From Parerythrobacter jejuensis (GTDB lineage Bacteria > Pseudomonadota > Alphaproteobacteria > Sphingomonadales > Sphingomonadaceae), in contig NZ_BAAAZF010000001.1 in assembly GCF_039536765.1 (NCBI RefSeq), positions 930,001 through 994,000 on the forward strand: a stretch of 64,000 nucleotides of DNA, given 5' to 3'. Made by a program: the position numbers and the translations under genes. The number at the start of each line of letters is the position of its first letter. The first letter of the stretch is position 1. The notes under the pieces are model-generated. The model was not told the DNA's origin. It made no database searches and worked only from the letters and a program-made list of their open reading frames with translations. Of this stretch, positions 18,086 to 26,446 are shown piece after piece.

Positions 18086-19291
18086 CTACAGTCCGGCGGC
18101 TTTGAGCGCCTGGTCCATGTCTTCGATCACGTCCTCGATATCTTCGAGGCCGACATTGATGCGCAGCAGACCCTCGGTCACGCCCATTTCGGCGCGGGCG
18201 TCCTCGCCCATATTGGCATGGGTGGTGCTGGCCGGATGGCACATCAGGCTGCGCGCATCGCCGATGTTGTTCGAAATATCGATCAACTCAAGCGCATCCA
18301 GAGTGGCAAAAGCTGTCGCGCGATCACCGACATCGAAAGCGAAGATCGGGCCCGTCGCCCGCATTTGCTTGCGAGCCAGATCATGACGGGGATGGCTCGG
18401 CAAGCCCGGGTGAAGCATACGGTTGACGCGCGGTTCGATGAATGTGCCGAGCGTGACGGCGCTTTCACTTTGCCGCAAGGCGCGCAGTTCAAGCGTTTCG
18501 AGCCCCTTGAGCACTACCCACGCGTTGAATGGCGCACAATTTGGCCCTGTATTACGCTGGAACGGGAGGAGCGTCTCGTTGATCCATTCCTCGCTGCCGC
18601 AGACGGCACCGGCGAGCACCCGGCCCTGCCCGTCCATCAGCTTGGTCGCACTATAGGCGACCACATCGGCACCGAAATCCAGAGGGCGCTGAAGGACCGG
18701 TGTTGCAAAGGCATTGTCGACAACTGTCGTGATCCCGTGCGCTTTAGCCAACTGGCAGACATACTCCATATCGACCACATCCAGCGTCGGGTTGGCCGGG
18801 CTTTCGAAGAAGAAAACCTTGGTGTCGGGCCTGATGGCCGCGTCCCATTGTGCGTTGTCGGCGCTGTCGATCACCGAGGTTTCGATGCCGAAGCGTGGGC
18901 ACAAATGGTCGACCAGCCAACGGCACGAACCAAAGGCCGCGCGGGCGGCCACAACATGGTCGCCGGCGGAAAGCTGGCTCAATAGGGCCGCTGTCATCGC
19001 CGCCATGCCACTGGCCTGCGCCCGGCATGCTTCGGCCCCTTCCATCAGGGCAATCCGCTCTTCCAGCATCGCGACCGTGGGGTTTTGCAGCCGCGAATAG
19101 GTCATGCCATCGGCTTCGCCGGCAAACCGCGCAGCGACAGTCGCAGCGTCATCATAGGTATAGCCGCTGGTCAGAAACAGCGCTTCGCTGGTTTCACCAT
19201 GCTCGCTGCGCCAAGTGCCGCCACGCACGGCCTGGGTGGCCGGGCGCCATGTGCGCGTGGTGCTGCGATCTGTGCCCGTGGTCTTCTTCAT
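18086..19291 (-). CDS. metZ: O-succinylhomoserine sulfhydrylase (trans-sulfuration PLP enzyme)
   Basis: A 401-residue Cys/Met metabolism PLP enzyme that would form homocysteine from O-succinylhomoserine and sulfide. Family stretches include the start region RPATQAVRGGTWRSEHGETS leading into EALFLTSGYTYD, YSRLQNPTVAMLEERIALME, and the cofactor-lysine motif ADVVAYSATKLMDGQGRVLA. NTGPNCAPFNAWVVLKGLET is typical of MetZ. The start at 19291 (MKKTTGTDRST) was preferred to 19327. It is followed directly by the DsbA-fold isomerase gene. Distinction from cystathionine gamma-synthase or methionine gamma-lyase rests on overall resemblance. Confidence 0.88.
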   Translation of the reverse strand: MKKTTGTDRSTTRTWRPATQAVRGGTWRSEHGETSEALFLTSGYTYDDAATVAARFAGEADGMTYSRLQNPTVAMLEERIALMEGAEACRAQASGMAAMTAALLSQLSAGDHVVAARAAFGSCRWLVDHLCPRFGIETSVIDSADNAQWDAAIRPDTKVFFFESPANPTLDVVDMEYVCQLAKAHGITTVVDNAFATPVLQRPLDFGADVVAYSATKLMDGQGRVLAGAVCGSEEWINETLLPFQRNTGPNCAPFNAWVVLKGLETLELRALRQSESAVTLGTFIEPRVNRMLHPGLPSHPRHDLARKQMRATGPIFAFDVGDRATAFATLDALELIDISNNIGDARSLMCHPASTTHANMGEDARAEMGVTEGLLRINVGLEDIEDVIEDMDQALKAAGL

Positions 19292-19377
19292 GCCGCGCGG
19301 CTTAGGCACGGAACTACATTGCGGCAAGCGTAACGCACTTCATCCTGTCCAAGCAGCGCTACTGATCGGTATCGGCC

Positions 19378-19410
19378 AAAGAAAAAGGGCGAAGCCTTCC
19401 GGCCTCGCCC
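19378..19410 (-). terminator. intrinsic terminator of the 19437-19655 gene
   Basis: On the minus strand GGGCGAGGCC (19410-19401) pairs with GGCTTCGCCC (19396-19387) around a GGAA loop with one G-T pair, followed by TTTTTCTTT. It lies 27 bases past the stop of the small membrane-protein gene. Confidence 0.85.
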
Positions 19411-19436
19411 CAATCTTTACCCAAGCGGGTTAGCGC

Positions 19437-19655
19437 TTACGGGCTGGTTGCTTCATCATCGTCTGCGATGATGATGATGCCGGCAATAACAGCTGCAGCG
19501 GCGAGCAGGGCGATGAGAATACCATTCTCGCCTTCCAGTTCACTTTCAGCAGTCACGGGCGCAATTGCCCGCTCGTTTGCGATCGCAGTGGCACCCATGG
19601 GCGCAACTGCCATAGTCATGGCAGCAAGGCCGAGGGCCATCTTCTTCAGTTTCAT
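19437..19655 (-). CDS. tiny exported single-pass membrane protein with acidic tail (family copy 1)
   Basis: An unrecognised 72-residue protein. It has an N-terminal signal sequence (MKLKKMALGLAAMTMAVAPM, likely cut after about residue 26), a short Glu-rich linker (TAESELEGEN), one hydrophobic helix (GILIALLAAAAVIAGIIIIA, about 45-64) and the acidic end DDDEATSP. The same plan and start occur in the gene at 20957-21175, so they are probably paralogues. The gene has its own intrinsic terminator. The layout predicts a small inner-membrane protein with a periplasmic N-terminus after cleavage, or an uncleaved hairpin. Function unknown. Confidence 0.7.
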   Translation of the reverse strand: MKLKKMALGLAAMTMAVAPMGATAIANERAIAPVTAESELEGENGILIALLAAAAVIAGIIIIADDDEATSP

Positions 19656-19860
19656 TTTTGGTCTCCCGAGTTGAGACGTTTTTGCAGGCTACGGTGCACA
19701 TGCAGCCTTTGACACGGACCAGGAGAGGCTGTTTTCGCCCCTTTCCCGATTCGCGCAGTAGCAGTGTCTTATTGGCCGGCATTGTATGAATGCGACGTCT
19801 TGTGCATCGATCAAGGTGATGTGCTCACACATCAATAGCGGGCAACACTTTGGGAAATCG

Positions 19861-20403
19861 TCACAAACCCGGCAATCCGGCAATTCCCCCTGATCCGATC
19901 TCGGCGCGGCCAACCGCAGCGAGCATTTGCGCGCCCTCGATTACGGTCAGAACGGCTCGGGCCCCGGCCCCAGGATCAGGATCATTGGCAGGCAAATGCG
20001 CCTCCACCCAGTCCAGCAACCGATCCATGATCGCACCTGCACTGCGCAGATAGGCATCGTCCCCGCGCGCGCAGCCACTGACGATATCCCACCACAAGCG
20101 GAAAAAGGGCGCGAAGGCAGGGTCAGCGGTGACTGCGATAACCTGCTCTGCACATGCGCGGCGCGAGATCGCCCGCCCCTGTGGAAATGCAGTATCGAGG
20201 GCGCCCGCGAACATCTCTGACAGGTGGGTCAGCACCGCTGCCACCAATTGGTCTTTGTTACCGAAGTGATAGATCAACATCCGGTCACTGGTTCCGGCAG
20301 CCTTGGCGAGCGGTCGCAAACTGAGATCGGCCAGGCCGTGTTCCAGCACATGGGCGGCAATGAGAGGAAGCAGGGATTCTCGGGAAAGGCGGGTTTTGGA
20401 CAT
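19861..20403 (-). CDS. TetR family regulator
   Basis: A 180-residue TetR/AcrR repressor. The N-terminal HTH spans about residues 8-52 (LSLRPLAKAAGTSDRMLIYH then FGNKDQLVAAVL), followed by a helical ligand-binding domain. It is divergent from the membrane protein at 20478-20864. The 74-base gap between them holds repeated GCTACAA/TTGTAGC palindromes, so it most likely represses itself and that gene. The inducing ligand cannot be inferred. Confidence 0.9.
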   Translation of the reverse strand: MSKTRLSRESLLPLIAAHVLEHGLADLSLRPLAKAAGTSDRMLIYHFGNKDQLVAAVLTHLSEMFAGALDTAFPQGRAISRRACAEQVIAVTADPAFAPFFRLWWDIVSGCARGDDAYLRSAGAIMDRLLDWVEAHLPANDPDPGAGARAVLTVIEGAQMLAAVGRAEIGSGGIAGLPGL

Positions 20404-20410
20404 ACCGGTC

Positions 20411-20455
20411 TTGTAGCGACTGCTACAACGAGCTACAACTGTAGCAGTTGCTACA
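20411..20455. promoter_or_regulatory. TetR operator array
   Basis: Inverted repeats of the half-site GCTACAA: TTGTAGC-GACT-GCTACAA at 20411-20428, a single GCTACAA at 20432-20438, and TGTAGCA-GT-TGCTACA at 20440-20455. All lie between the divergent TetR gene and the 20478 membrane-protein gene, 8 to 67 bases from their starts. They are the probable binding sites of the TetR protein. Confidence 0.75.
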
Positions 20456-20477
20456 ATCGATTCGGGAGAATCCCGCC

Positions 20478-20864
20478 ATGTCCGCTTTCATGATCCTGTT
20501 CCTGATCGGCGTAGGTGCCGCCGGCCTCGTCCTCGGCTCCATCGTCGTGACAGACCGCAAGACTGGTAGTCCCGCTCTCGCCATCGCCCTGTTGGCCGGC
20601 TTCGTTGCCCTGACCGCCATCACCATCGCGCATGAGGGGGTGTGGCAGGTCGTGACCAATCACACCGTCAATTTCTGGGGCATCCAGGTCTGGTATGATC
20701 TGCTGTTTGCTGTTGGCATCGCACTGTTCTTCATCGCACCGCGCGCACGGGCAATGGGGATGCCGCTGTTGCCGTGGATCGTCTTTGTCGGCCTGACCGC
20801 CAGTATCGGCCTGTTGGCAATGGTGGCGCGGCTATTCTGGCTCGAGCGACAAGCGCAGACTTAA
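20478..20864 (+). CDS. four-TM membrane protein under TetR control
   Basis: A 128-residue integral membrane protein, not recognised. Hydrophobic segments lie at about residues 2-22, 32-52, 72-88 and 97-117, with short polar loops and a final RLFWLERQAQT. The start MSAFMILFLIGVGAAGL has a GGGAGAA ribosome site; an in-frame TTG at 20448 lies inside the operator and was rejected. Divergence from the TetR gene through the operator array suggests induction by an envelope or small-molecule cue. It could be a small transporter subunit or an envelope-stress protein; no family evidence supports either. Confidence 0.7.
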   Translation: MSAFMILFLIGVGAAGLVLGSIVVTDRKTGSPALAIALLAGFVALTAITIAHEGVWQVVTNHTVNFWGIQVWYDLLFAVGIALFFIAPRARAMGMPLLPWIVFVGLTASIGLLAMVARLFWLERQAQT

Positions 20865-20891
20865 CTGCGATTCCACAAAATTTTCAGCGCC

Positions 20892-20935
20892 CAAACGAAA
20901 GGCGGAGCCCCTTTCGGGACTCCGCCTTCCTCTTG
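20892..20935. terminator. bidirectional intrinsic terminator
   Basis: GGCGGAGCCCC at 20901-20911 pairs with GGGACTCCGCC at 20916-20926, loop TTTC. On the minus strand it is followed by TTTCGTTT, on the plus strand by TTCCTCTT, so it can serve both the 20478-20864 gene and the convergent 20957-21175 gene. Confidence 0.8.
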
Positions 20936-20956
20936 GTGACCTGTTAGATCAGGCGC

Positions 20957-21175
20957 TTATGCGCTGACCGAATCGTTGTCACTGCCGGCGGCGATGATCA
21001 CGCCTGCAACAGCTGCAGCAACGACCAGAATACCGATAATCACATTGTCGCCGCCGAGCTCTTCACCTTCGACCGGAGCGCTTGCGCGTGCCAGGGCCGG
21101 TGCAGCCGACGAAACGACCGGAGCTGCGAGCAGCGAAAGCGCTGCGGCACCCGAAAGAACGTTACGAAGTTTCAT
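20957..21175 (-). CDS. tiny exported single-pass membrane protein with acidic tail (family copy 2)
   Basis: A 72-residue protein built like the 19437-19655 product: signal sequence MKLRNVLSGAAALSLLAAPV, a Glu-containing linker (PVEGEELGGDN), one hydrophobic helix (VIIGILVVAAAVAGVIIAAG, about 45-64) and an acidic tail (SDNDSVSA). The start at 21175 matches the paralogue; 21214 is an in-frame alternative lacking a signal-like start. A possible promoter on the minus strand is TTGACC (21301-21296) and TACTCC (21278-21273), 17 bases apart. It shares a bidirectional terminator with the upstream-facing membrane-protein gene. Function unknown. Confidence 0.7.
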   Translation of the reverse strand: MKLRNVLSGAAALSLLAAPVVSSAAPALARASAPVEGEELGGDNVIIGILVVAAAVAGVIIAAGSDNDSVSA

Positions 21176-21437
21176 TGTGTATTCCTCAAAACATGCATGT
21201 TTGCGACCACACACCTGTCATGCGCAACAGCGCCCAGCACTGTCGCAGTCCCTTTTGTGGCGTGCGGCGGAGGGAGTAAGGGCCGACGTCGACAGGGTCA
21301 ATTATCAATTGGTATCACTTGGTAAGCATTCGATTGCACGGGTGATAACGTGACCTATTCGCAACGGATTGACAGGTCATTCCCGCAAAAACAGCGCCTT
21401 GCCCGTTCGCAAAGACGCCCGTATCGCTGGATTCACG

Positions 21438-22712
21438 ATGCAAACGCCGCATGTCAGATCACCCGATCCCCTTGTGGCCATGCTGGCGCTGAGCGCTGCT
21501 TTTCTTGCCTTGTGTTTGTGGCGGATCACGATCCCGACTGCGCCCTTTTTCGACGAAATCCATTATCTCCCCGCCGCTCGCGCCATGCTCGACGGATCGC
21601 AATGGATGAATGCAGAGCACCCGCCCCTGGGCAAATTCCTGATCGCAGGAGCGCTGGCATTGTTTGGCGACTCGCCGCTTGGATGGCGCATCGTCCCGGC
21701 GCTTTCGGGTGCGATATCGCTATTCGCATTGGGACGTGCCTTGTGGTTCGCCAGTGCCAGCCGCTTTGCAACGCTGGCCTATCTGATCCTGCTGGCGACC
21801 GGCTTCTTCCTGTTCGTTCACGCCCGCATCGCCATGCTCGACGGGATCATGGTGGCCTTTGTCAGCATCGCTCTGTGGCAATTCGCCCGGGCCATCCGCG
21901 CCCCGGAAGAGGGCCGCTGGCGACTTGCGTTAACCGGGCTTGCGATCGGCGCTGCCATGGCGACCAAATGGAACGCCCTTCCCCTCGCGATCGTGCCGGG
22001 CCTCGCCTTCTTCTTCGTCCGCCTTTCCGCGGGGCGCCGCCGATTGCTGGTCAGTCGTCGCGGTGCGCCAGTGCCCGGTATCTCGCTTCTCGAGGCAGGC
22101 TTGTGGCTCGGGCTGGTCCCGCTGGCGATCTATGCCCTCAGCTTCGCGCCGCTGTTCTGGATGGGCGAGCACCCTTTCGGTGATCGTGGCCTGTTCGGCA
22201 TCCAGGCGATGATGCTCGAACTGCAGCAGAGCGTGAAAGCGACGCATAACTACCAGAGCAGGTGGGACGAGTGGCTGATCAACTGGCGGGCGATCTGGTA
22301 TCTCTATGAGCCGGTGGACGGAGCGCAACGCGGCGTCCTGCTGATCGGCAATCCGCTCACCATGCTGCTGGGATTGCCGGCCATGCTGTGGTGCGGATGG
22401 ATCGCAGCCACCCGTCAGCGCAAGGACGCCCTTGCCATCGTCATCCTGTTCGCGGTCAGTCTGGGCTTCTGGATCGTGGCGAGCAAACCGACCCAGTTCT
22501 ATTATCACTATTTCCTGCCCAGTTGCTTTCTGCTGGCAGCCTTGGCTCTCGCGCTTGCGGCGCTTCGCAATGCGGGCTGGACCAAGCTCGCCTGGGTCAC
22601 ACTGATCGCCAGCACCGCAGTGTTCGCTTGGTTCTACCCGATTTTGAGCGCCGCGCCGCTGGACGGTCCGGAGAGTTTTGCCACCTGGATGTGGCTGGAT
22701 AGCTGGCGCTAG
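21438..22712 (+). CDS. GT39-type phospholipid-linked mannosyltransferase (PMT-like)
   Basis: A 424-residue polytopic membrane glycosyltransferase. After the first TM helix it has the PMT catalytic loop PFFDEIHYLPAARAMLDGSQ followed by MNAEHPPLGKFLIAG, with the acidic pair and HPPLGK signature of protein O-mannosyltransferases. It then has about ten hydrophobic segments, including ATKWNALPLAIVPGLAFFF. Such enzymes transfer mannose from a polyprenyl-phosphate donor to a protein or lipid acceptor on the periplasmic side. The start MQTPHVRSPDPLVAM at 21438 was chosen over an in-frame TTG at 21369 without ribosome site. It converges, eight bases apart, on the donor-synthase gene. Confidence 0.85.
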   Translation: MQTPHVRSPDPLVAMLALSAAFLALCLWRITIPTAPFFDEIHYLPAARAMLDGSQWMNAEHPPLGKFLIAGALALFGDSPLGWRIVPALSGAISLFALGRALWFASASRFATLAYLILLATGFFLFVHARIAMLDGIMVAFVSIALWQFARAIRAPEEGRWRLALTGLAIGAAMATKWNALPLAIVPGLAFFFVRLSAGRRRLLVSRRGAPVPGISLLEAGLWLGLVPLAIYALSFAPLFWMGEHPFGDRGLFGIQAMMLELQQSVKATHNYQSRWDEWLINWRAIWYLYEPVDGAQRGVLLIGNPLTMLLGLPAMLWCGWIAATRQRKDALAIVILFAVSLGFWIVASKPTQFYYHYFLPSCFLLAALALALAALRNAGWTKLAWVTLIASTAVFAWFYPILSAAPLDGPESFATWMWLDSWR

Positions 22713-22720
22713 AGCTTTCG

Positions 22721-23809
22721 CTAGAATCGGCCCCAGACAAAGCGGCTCGACAAGGCGTAGTTCCACACCGCGCCGATCAGGATGCCCGCCACGGCCGCCA
22801 ACGCCCAGAATATGCCGTTGGCCTGTAAAAGGCTGGCCACCGCTACATTCGCCACTGCGCCAACCGAACAGGTCAGGCAAAAGCCGAGCCATCCGGTCAG
22901 CATGGCACGCGGCCCGACCAGTCTTTGGTCTCGATAAGTCAGCCAGTTGTTGAGCCAGAAATTGAAGCTCATCGCCCCGAAGGTGGCCACGGCCTGCCCC
23001 AGCGCAAAGCCGCTGCCCATGACGAGGAAGACAAGTGCCAGGATCGCCATATGGACTGCGACACCCACCGCGCCAACTGTGCCGAACAAGGCGAACCGCG
23101 TCGGGATCAGGCGCCCAAGATGGCGATCATACAGCCCGACAAGAAACTCGAATGCGACGGCCCGGTCCAGCTTGCTCGCTCCCGCCCTGCGTGGGGCGAA
23201 CTGCAACGGGACTTCGCGCACGGTTAGTGACCTGTCCGACGCCGTCAGGAAATCAAGCAGCACCTTGAACCCGATACCCGAAAGGCGCGGCGCCACGTCG
23301 CGCATGTGACGGGTTTCGAGCAGGAAATAGCCGCTCATCGGATCGCTTAGCTCGACGCCCGTCAATCGTCGAGCCAGTCTGTTGGCCATCGCCGATCCCT
23401 CGCGCCGCCGCGCATCCGCGAGGCCGCCGGGATCGCCCCCGTCGACGAAACGAGAGGCAACTGCAACGTCAGCCCCGCCAGTGCGGACCAGCTCCAGCAT
23501 CCCCGGTAGGAGCGCGGGATCATGCTGGTGATCGGCGTCCATGACCGCAATATAGGGGGCCGCAGTGGCACAGGCACCTTCGATCACAGCACTGGCCAAT
23601 CCACGCCGACCGATACGCTGGATCACCCTGATGCGCGGGTCTGATGATGCAAGCGCGCGCGCCGCATCCGCCGTTCCATCCGGGCTGTTATCATCGACGA
23701 AAATGGCTTCCCATGTAATGCCGCCCAGGGCCCCATGCAGCCGATCCACCAGCGGGCCGATATTCTCGCGCTCGTCCAGCGTCGGCAGGATAATGGCGAG
23801 ATCGGGCAT
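22721..23809 (-). CDS. polyprenyl-phosphate glycosyltransferase fused to GtrA
   Basis: A 362-residue fusion. Residues 1 to about 225 form a GT2 DPM1-like domain: ILPTLDERENIG, VDDNSPDGTAD and the metal-binding MDADHQHDP, with LSDPMSGYFLLETRH further on. Residues about 235-360 form a GtrA-like domain of four TM helices (for example FALFGTVGAVGVAVHMAILA and NFWLNNWLTYRDQRL). The enzyme should make a polyprenyl-phosphate sugar and the GtrA part may flip or position it. It faces the PMT-like gene, which would use such a donor. Start at 23809; leuB lies 10 bases upstream. Confidence 0.9.
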   Translation of the reverse strand: MPDLAIILPTLDERENIGPLVDRLHGALGGITWEAIFVDDNSPDGTADAARALASSDPRIRVIQRIGRRGLASAVIEGACATAAPYIAVMDADHQHDPALLPGMLELVRTGGADVAVASRFVDGGDPGGLADARRREGSAMANRLARRLTGVELSDPMSGYFLLETRHMRDVAPRLSGIGFKVLLDFLTASDRSLTVREVPLQFAPRRAGASKLDRAVAFEFLVGLYDRHLGRLIPTRFALFGTVGAVGVAVHMAILALVFLVMGSGFALGQAVATFGAMSFNFWLNNWLTYRDQRLVGPRAMLTGWLGFCLTCSVGAVANVAVASLLQANGIFWALAAVAGILIGAVWNYALSSRFVWGRF

Positions 23810-23819
23810 GGTTGAAGCC

Positions 23820-24878
23820 TTAGAGCCGCGCGATCACCGCGTCACTGATTTCCGCGGTCGACGCAGTCCCGCCCAGATCGGCCCCGCGAATGCCATCGGC
23901 CAGGGCGCGCGCCACCGCCGCCTCGATCTTCTGCGCAGGATCCTCTGCGCCGAAGCTGTGGCGCAACATCATCGCTGCCGAAAGGATGGCGGCCAGCGGG
24001 TTGGCCTTGCCTTGCCCGGCAATATCGGGCGCGCTGCCATGGATCGGTTCGTACAGGCCGAACGTACCACCGGCGGTCTTGCGCTCACCCAGACTTGCGC
24101 TCGGCAACAGGCCGATCGACCCGACGCACATGCTCGCCTGATCGGACAGAATGTCTCCGAACAGGTTTCCAGTCACGATCGTGTCGAATTGCCCGGGCGC
24201 GCGGACCAGCTGCATCGCGGCGTTGTCGACATAGAGATGATCGAGCGTCACATCGGGATACTCGCCCGCAACTTCGGTCACGACATCGCGCCACAGTTGA
24301 CTGGTTTCCAGCACGTTGGCTTTGTCCACACTGGTCAGCCGTTTGTTCCGGCCACGCGCGGCCTCGAACCCGATCCGGGCAATCCGGCGGACCTCGTCTT
24401 CCGCGTAAGACATCATGTCCCAACCCTCGCGCCGACCATCCTCGGTGGTCCGCTGGCCCTTGTCGCCAAAATAGACATCACCATTGAGCTCACGCACGAT
24501 CAGTAAGTCGATTGCGCGGGCAATTTCCGGTCGCAAGGCAGAGGCGTCCTCCATCCCCTCAAACGTGGTCGCGGGTCGCAAATTGGCAAACAGGCCGAGT
24601 TCTGCACGCAGGCCCAGCACTGCCTGTTCGGGCCGCAAATGCCGTTCCAATCCGTCGCAGGATGGATCGCCGACCGCGCCGAACAGGATTGCATCGGCCT
24701 CGCGCGCAGTTGTCAGTGTCTCCGGCGGCAAGGGATGCCCGTGGCGCTGATACGCGATGGCACCCACATCTCCCCCCAGTAACACAAGCCCAGGTAGGCG
24801 CATTGCCTCCAGCACCCGGACGGTTTCGGCGATGACCTCCGGCCCGATACCGTCTCCGGGAAAAACTGCGATTTTCAT
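23820..24878 (-). CDS. leuB: 3-isopropylmalate dehydrogenase
   Basis: LeuB oxidises and decarboxylates 3-isopropylmalate in leucine biosynthesis, NAD-linked. The 352-residue product starts [20 protein letters not shown]. It has the Arg-containing substrate loop ([13 protein letters not shown]), [16 protein letters not shown], and [20 protein letters not shown], then [20 protein letters not shown]: all family hallmarks. leuC and leuD are not in the window. The gene is 34 bases downstream of recO and 10 upstream of the DPM-GtrA gene on the same strand, so they may share a transcript. Confidence 0.96.
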   Translation of the reverse strand: MKIAVFPGDGIGPEVIAETVRVLEAMRLPGLVLLGGDVGAIAYQRHGHPLPPETLTTAREADAILFGAVGDPSCDGLERHLRPEQAVLGLRAELGLFANLRPATTFEGMEDASALRPEIARAIDLLIVRELNGDVYFGDKGQRTTEDGRREGWDMMSYAEDEVRRIARIGFEAARGRNKRLTSVDKANVLETSQLWRDVVTEVAGEYPDVTLDHLYVDNAAMQLVRAPGQFDTIVTGNLFGDILSDQASMCVGSIGLLPSASLGERKTAGGTFGLYEPIHGSAPDIAGQGKANPLAAILSAAMMLRHSFGAEDPAQKIEAAVARALADGIRGADLGGTASTAEISDAVIARL

Positions 24879-24912
24879 ATGTTTGCTTCCTACCCCTCAG
24901 ACCTGATCGCGA

Positions 24913-25509
24913 TTAAACCATCTTGCGCAGCCGTTCGATCAGCTGCTCGCGCGCGGCCATCGTGTCTCCGAACCGGTCGGCTAGCAAATAGCGCTGGAGC
25001 GGATCAGCCAGTTTTTCCATAGCCGCCAATATGTCAGCTAGGCCCTCGGCTTCGGGCTTCGCCCCGCCATAGCCCAATTCACGCAGCAACAACGTCTCGT
25101 ACGTCAAAAGAGCCGGTGCCCAACCACGGGCAGAGGGCGCTTGGCAAATCGCCTCAAGCAGAGCCTTCAGGGCATTGTAAAGGCTGGGATAGGGGTTGCG
25201 TTCGGGCAACGCCGTCGCGGTCAGGGCAGTGACCCATTGGATCGCTGCTGCGGGCAACGGCTCGCTCAGCCAAGGCCCCCGGCTTTCCAGCAACTCAAGC
25301 TTGGCAAAGGGCAGCTGGCTATCTGATTTTGCCCGTAGATCGACTGCGACAAGGTTTCCCGGAATTACCACCGGGCGCAAATTGCGCCCCCTGCCCCCGG
25401 CGACATAACCCGCGACCAATCCGTATTCCTCGGTCAGCAACCGCGCAATCACCGCTGTCTCCCCATGTGGACGGACAGCGATCAAAATGGCGGGCGCGCG
25501 CAATTGCAT
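24913..25509 (-). CDS. recO: DNA repair protein RecO (short form)
   Basis: RecO loads RecA with RecR and anneals single strands in the RecF pathway. The 198-residue protein begins with the RecO OB-fold (MQLRAPAILIAVRPHGETAV, VAGYVAGGRGRNLRPVVIPG) and continues with the helical domain (YETLLLRELGYGG). It is 30-40 residues shorter than E. coli-type RecO and has almost none of the C-terminal zinc-finger Cys residues. It is followed by leuB and preceded, 16 bases away, by the UbiK-like gene. Confidence 0.9.
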   Translation of the reverse strand: MQLRAPAILIAVRPHGETAVIARLLTEEYGLVAGYVAGGRGRNLRPVVIPGNLVAVDLRAKSDSQLPFAKLELLESRGPWLSEPLPAAAIQWVTALTATALPERNPYPSLYNALKALLEAICQAPSARGWAPALLTYETLLLRELGYGGAKPEAEGLADILAAMEKLADPLQRYLLADRFGDTMAAREQLIERLRKMV

Positions 25510-25525
25510 GGCGCGCCAGAACCAA

Positions 25526-25774
25526 TCAGGCTTTCAGCTTGGCTTCCAAAGCCGCGATTTGCGCCGCAAGCTTTTCGTTCTCTTCGCGCGCCTTGGCGGC
25601 CATCGCTTTGACCGCATCGAATTCTTCGCGGCTAACAAAGTCAACGCCGCCCATGGCTTCACGCACACGTTCGCGCGCGCTTTCGCGGGCTTCGCGGCTC
25701 ATGCCCGCAAAGGTACCAGCCGCTCCGTTCACGAGCTTAACGATGTCGGCGATCATTGGATTTCGGCTTTGCAT
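25526..25774 (-). CDS. UbiK/BMFP-type accessory protein
   Basis: An 82-residue helical protein. It has an amphipathic N-terminal helix (MIADIVKLVNGAAGTFAG) followed by VREAMGGVDFVSREEFDAVK and a C-terminal coiled coil (REENEKLAAQIAALEAKLKA). This is the BMFP/UbiK domain; UbiK is an accessory factor of the soluble ubiquinone-biosynthesis complex in E. coli, though members were first described as membrane-fusogenic coiled coils. The ATG at 25774 is preferred to the TTG at 25783. It is upstream of recO in the same direction. Confidence 0.85.
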   Translation of the reverse strand: MQSRNPMIADIVKLVNGAAGTFAGMSREARESARERVREAMGGVDFVSREEFDAVKAMAAKAREENEKLAAQIAALEAKLKA

Positions 25775-25806
25775 CCGGCGCAAATGGGCCGGATTGCGGG
25801 ATTTGT

Positions 25807-26361
25807 CTAGAGTTCAATCCGTTGGACCGCAGGCTCGGACCCTTCACCCGATGCCCCGGGATTGAGGCGCAGGAATTCATAATTGAGCGCGGTCGCGAAC
25901 AGGATCCAGGCGAGATAAGGTAGCAACAGCAATGCCGCCAGCCGTCGCACTTTCCAGAACAAAATGATCGTCGCGATCACCAGCACATCGAGCACAAGGA
26001 TAACGCCCAGCGCGACATCGATTTGCTGGAAATTGAAGTAGATCGGGCTCCAGGTCAGATTGACGAGAAACTGCACAACGAACACGACAATCGCCATCGT
26101 TCGTCCGCGTGCGCCCCAGGCAGCACAGACCAGCGCCAGCGCGATACCCATCAGGAAATACAGGATGGGCCACACGATCCCGAACAGATAGGACGGCGGA
26201 TTGAACGCCGGCTTGTCGAGCCCGTTATACCATGCCGAATTGGGCCCATCCATGCTGAGCTGTGCGGCCAGAAAGGCCAGCAGCATCACGGCCGGCACAA
26301 CAAACAAAGCCCAGCGAAAGAAGCTGGCGCGCAATTGTGCCTTGGATGCAAGTCCGGTCAT
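25807..26361 (-). CDS. tspO: TspO/MBR family protein
   Basis: A 184-residue five-helix membrane protein of the TspO (tryptophan-rich sensory protein / peripheral benzodiazepine receptor) family, which binds porphyrins. Hallmarks: WYNGLDKPAFNPPSYLFGIV followed by WPILYFLMGIA, and the C-terminal LLLPYLAWILFATALNYEFL. An N-terminal extension of about 20 residues precedes the first TM. The start at 26361 is preferred; the 26493 ORF start overlaps the tlyA region. It is 32 bases upstream of the UbiK-like gene. TspO often tunes tetrapyrrole or pigment metabolism in photosynthetic alphaproteobacteria, but no pigment genes are in this window. Confidence 0.93.
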   Translation of the reverse strand: MTGLASKAQLRASFFRWALFVVPAVMLLAFLAAQLSMDGPNSAWYNGLDKPAFNPPSYLFGIVWPILYFLMGIALALVCAAWGARGRTMAIVVFVVQFLVNLTWSPIYFNFQQIDVALGVILVLDVLVIATIILFWKVRRLAALLLLPYLAWILFATALNYEFLRLNPGASGEGSEPAVQRIEL

Positions 26362-26446
26362 GTGTCCTCTGGTCCCGATTCTCTCGTGGGATAGGTTGGC
26401 GCTGTTTGCATAGCCTTTGCCGGTCACGCAAGCGCGCCGGGCCAGT

